A DNA stretch of 6,781 bases. Origin: Bacteroidales bacterium (GTDB lineage: Bacteria > Bacteroidota > Bacteroidia > Bacteroidales > UBA932). The position numbers and the translations under genes were made by a program. Below are positions 5,302 to 6,781 of the stretch, one piece after another. The number at the start of each line of letters is the position of its first letter. The first letter of the stretch is position 1. Below the pieces are notes generated by a model. That model saw only the letters and a program-made list of their open reading frames with translations. It made no database searches and was not told where the DNA came from. Location: contig JAFZLP010000047.1 in the NCBI GenBank assembly GCA_017551405.1, positions 1 through 6,781 on the forward strand, read 5' to 3'.

Positions 5302-6681
5302 ATGGCCATACACTCCTTCCTCGCTTTCGACTGCGGAGCCACATCCGGGCGCGCGGTCCTCGCCACCTTCGACGGCGACTCTTTCTCGATGGAAGAAGTC
5401 TACCGTTTCCCGAACGGCATAACCGAGGAGGACGGGAAATACTTCTGGGATATCTTCGCCATCCGGGACCATTTCGTGAAATGCCTCGACTCCCTTGAAA
5501 GCAAGGGCGTCAGGCCCGATTCCATCGGCATCGACACCTGGGGCGTGGACTTCGGCTTTGTCGGGAAGGACGGCTCCGTGCTTTCGAACCCCCGCGCCTA
5601 CCGCGACCCTTACACCGTGGGCGTCCCCGAAAAGGTGTTCCGGGAAATCCCCCGCGAGGAACTCTATGCGGCTACGGGCATCCAGATCCTGAATATCAAT
5701 TCCATATTCCAGCTCTGCGCGCAGAAGGCGGAAGGATTCCGGCCGCTGAAGGATGCTGAACACCTGCTGTTCGTGCCCGACCTGCTGGCCTATATGCTTA
5801 CGGGAAACGAGGTCTGCGAATACACCATCGCCTCCACCTCGGGGATGATGGACCAGAAGGCGCGCCAGTTCGACAAGGCTCTCCTGGAGCGCCTGGGGCT
5901 TCGCACCGACATCCTCCTGCCCATCGTGCAGCCCGGAACGGAAGTGGGCAGGTACAAGGGCATACCGGTAATCGCCGTGGCGGGGCACGACACCGCTTCG
6001 GCCATCGCCGCCGTCCCGGCGCACGACGAAAACTTCGCCTATCTTTCCAGCGGTACCTGGAGCCTCATGGGCATCGAGGCGCCCGCGCCCATAATAAACG
6101 CCGAGTCGGCCCGCCTCAACTTTACCAACGAGGGCGGCATCGACGGCACCACCCGTTTCCTCAAGAACATCACGGGCATGTGGCTGCTGGAGAAGTGCCG
6201 CAAGGTCTGGAAGGCTGAAGGCAAAGACTACGGCTACCCGCAACTCATGGAGATGGCCGCTTCCGAGAAGGGTTTCCCCGGCCGCATCAATCCCGACGAC
6301 CCGCGCTTCGCCAACCCGGCGGACATGGTCGCGGAAATCAGGGCCGCCGTCGGCGGGAATCTGACCGATTCCCAGATTGTGTCCTGCATCTACCACAGCC
6401 TGGTGGACACCTACAAAGAGGTGCTTGGGATGCTGCGCTCTTTTGCTCCCTTCCCCATCGAAAGGCTGCACATCATCGGAGGCGGCAGTGCCAACGATCT
6501 GCTGAACCAGTGGACTGCCGACGCCATCGGCATCCCAGTAGTGGCCGGCCCCACCGAGGCCACAGCCATCGGCAACGTCATGATGCAGGCGCGCGCCGCA
6601 GGCCTTGTGAAGGACCGCCGGGAGATGCGCCGCATCGTGGCTAAATCCTTCGATCTCAAACTGTTTGTTCCTAAACGATAA
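5302..6681 (+). CDS. rhaB: Rhamnulokinase
   Basis: Phosphorylates L-rhamnulose with ATP to L-rhamnulose-1-phosphate, the second step of cytoplasmic L-rhamnose breakdown. It is a 459-residue FGGY-family kinase. The N-terminal nucleotide-binding motif is FDCGATSGRAVL (residues 9-20). The rhamnulokinase-type sugar-binding region includes GIDTWGVDFGF (76-86), NPRAYRDP (96-103) and the following TGIQ..N.NSIFQL stretch. Asp230 in GHDT is the expected catalytic base. MWLLEKC (from 293) and IIGGGSANDLLNQ (from 391), followed by the GPTEATAIGN adenosine/hinge segment, complete the fold. The length is slightly below the roughly 490 residues of the E. coli enzyme, with no key motif missing. I chose ATG 5302 because MAIHSFLAFDCG aligns with family N-termini; TTG 5257 would add 15 unrelated residues and overlap the promoter. 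The region before the ATG is A-rich, as is usual in Bacteroidota. The rhaD start follows 2 bp after the stop, so the genes form an operon. Confidence 0.96.
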   Translation: MAIHSFLAFDCGATSGRAVLATFDGDSFSMEEVYRFPNGITEEDGKYFWDIFAIRDHFVKCLDSLESKGVRPDSIGIDTWGVDFGFVGKDGSVLSNPRAYRDPYTVGVPEKVFREIPREELYAATGIQILNINSIFQLCAQKAEGFRPLKDAEHLLFVPDLLAYMLTGNEVCEYTIASTSGMMDQKARQFDKALLERLGLRTDILLPIVQPGTEVGRYKGIPVIAVAGHDTASAIAAVPAHDENFAYLSSGTWSLMGIEAPAPIINAESARLNFTNEGGIDGTTRFLKNITGMWLLEKCRKVWKAEGKDYGYPQLMEMAASEKGFPGRINPDDPRFANPADMVAEIRAAVGGNLTDSQIVSCIYHSLVDTYKEVLGMLRSFAPFPIERLHIIGGGSANDLLNQWTADAIGIPVVAGPTEATAIGNVMMQARAAGLVKDRREMRRIVAKSFDLKLFVPKR

Positions 6682-6683
6682 TT

Positions 6684-6781
6684 ATGAGCATTTTAGATAA
6701 CAGACCGGCCCTGAAGGCCGAGATTGACAAGGTGGCCGAAGTCGCCGGATACCTTTGGATGAAAGGCTGGGCCGAGCGCAA
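6684..6781 (+). CDS. rhaD: Rhamnulose-1-phosphate aldolase, 3'-truncated by the window edge
   Basis: Only the first 32 codons are visible. They begin MSILDNRPALKAEIDKVAEV and continue GYLWMKGWAER. The W-x-KGW-x-ER element matches the start of class II rhamnulose-1-phosphate aldolases (E. coli RhaD has DAWLKGWDERNGGN), just before the phosphate-binding Asn-Gly-Gly-Asn loop, which falls past the window end. The enzyme splits L-rhamnulose-1-phosphate into dihydroxyacetone phosphate and L-lactaldehyde using zinc. The position, 2 bp after the kinase that makes its substrate, strongly supports the call. Other class II aldolases (such as fuculose-phosphate aldolase) are the main alternative, but context disfavours them. 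Confidence 0.85.
   Translation, partial: MSILDNRPALKAEIDKVAEVAGYLWMKGWAER

Noticed and set aside
5197..6471. 424-codon open frame on the minus strand opposite rhaB
   Set aside because: It is a mirror of a strongly biased GC-rich coding gene. Its translation is rich in Gly, Val, His, Asp and Arg with no recognisable domain, and it crosses the terminator-like hairpin and rhamnose promoter region. The plus-strand frame is an unambiguous rhamnulokinase.
1..6781. Search for CRISPR arrays, tRNA/rRNA genes, transposase genes, attachment sites or tandem repeats
   Set aside because: No regularly spaced repeats, RNA-gene signatures, transposase motifs or flanking repeat pairs were seen by eye on either strand.

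Overview
The window looks like chromosomal DNA from a Bacteroidota bacterium, most likely Bacteroidales, with a GC-rich coding style. Three lines of evidence support this. Promoter-like boxes match the Bacteroidota -7 consensus TAnnTTTG. One lipoprotein has an acidic tract after the lipobox cysteine and a fimbrillin-like / DUF1566-like architecture. A small protein of the 'Y..P.v.v.el' type common in that phylum lies beside it. I cannot name the genus from sequence alone.

Layout. (1) Positions 1-1712, plus strand: the 3' part of an unrecognised gene with a helical, Met-rich front and a Trp/Tyr-rich beta tail, followed with overlap or direct abutment by a lytic-transglycosylase-like putative lipoprotein whose start codon is unclear. 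(2) Positions 1687-2793, minus strand: an integral-membrane acyltransferase (acyltransferase 3 family). Its 3' end overlaps the preceding gene and its promoter sits almost on its start codon. (3) Positions 2883-3251, plus strand: a four-helix DUF486/DMT-family membrane protein, divergent from the acyltransferase across an 89-bp region with back-to-back promoter boxes. (4) Positions 3294-5243: a probable two-gene transcription unit with promoter, a 57-codon small ORF, an SD-like site, a large surface lipoprotein with a C-terminal DUF1566/FISUMP-type domain, and a terminator-like hairpin. (5) Positions 5302-6781: the start of an L-rhamnose catabolic operon, with rhamnulokinase (rhaB) followed 2 bp later by the beginning of rhamnulose-1-phosphate aldolase (rhaD), which runs off the window.

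How the genes work together. Only rhaB-rhaD form a clear pathway: L-rhamnulose to L-rhamnulose-1-phosphate, then to dihydroxyacetone phosphate and L-lactaldehyde. The small ORF and the surface lipoprotein are probably co-expressed and form the least explained unit here. The genes at 1-1712 may be co-translated. The acyltransferase and DUF486 genes share an intergenic region but have no obvious functional link. I found no tRNA, rRNA, CRISPR array, insertion sequence or defence system. No clearly new system can be proven from this window; the small-ORF/surface-lipoprotein pair is the best candidate for follow-up.
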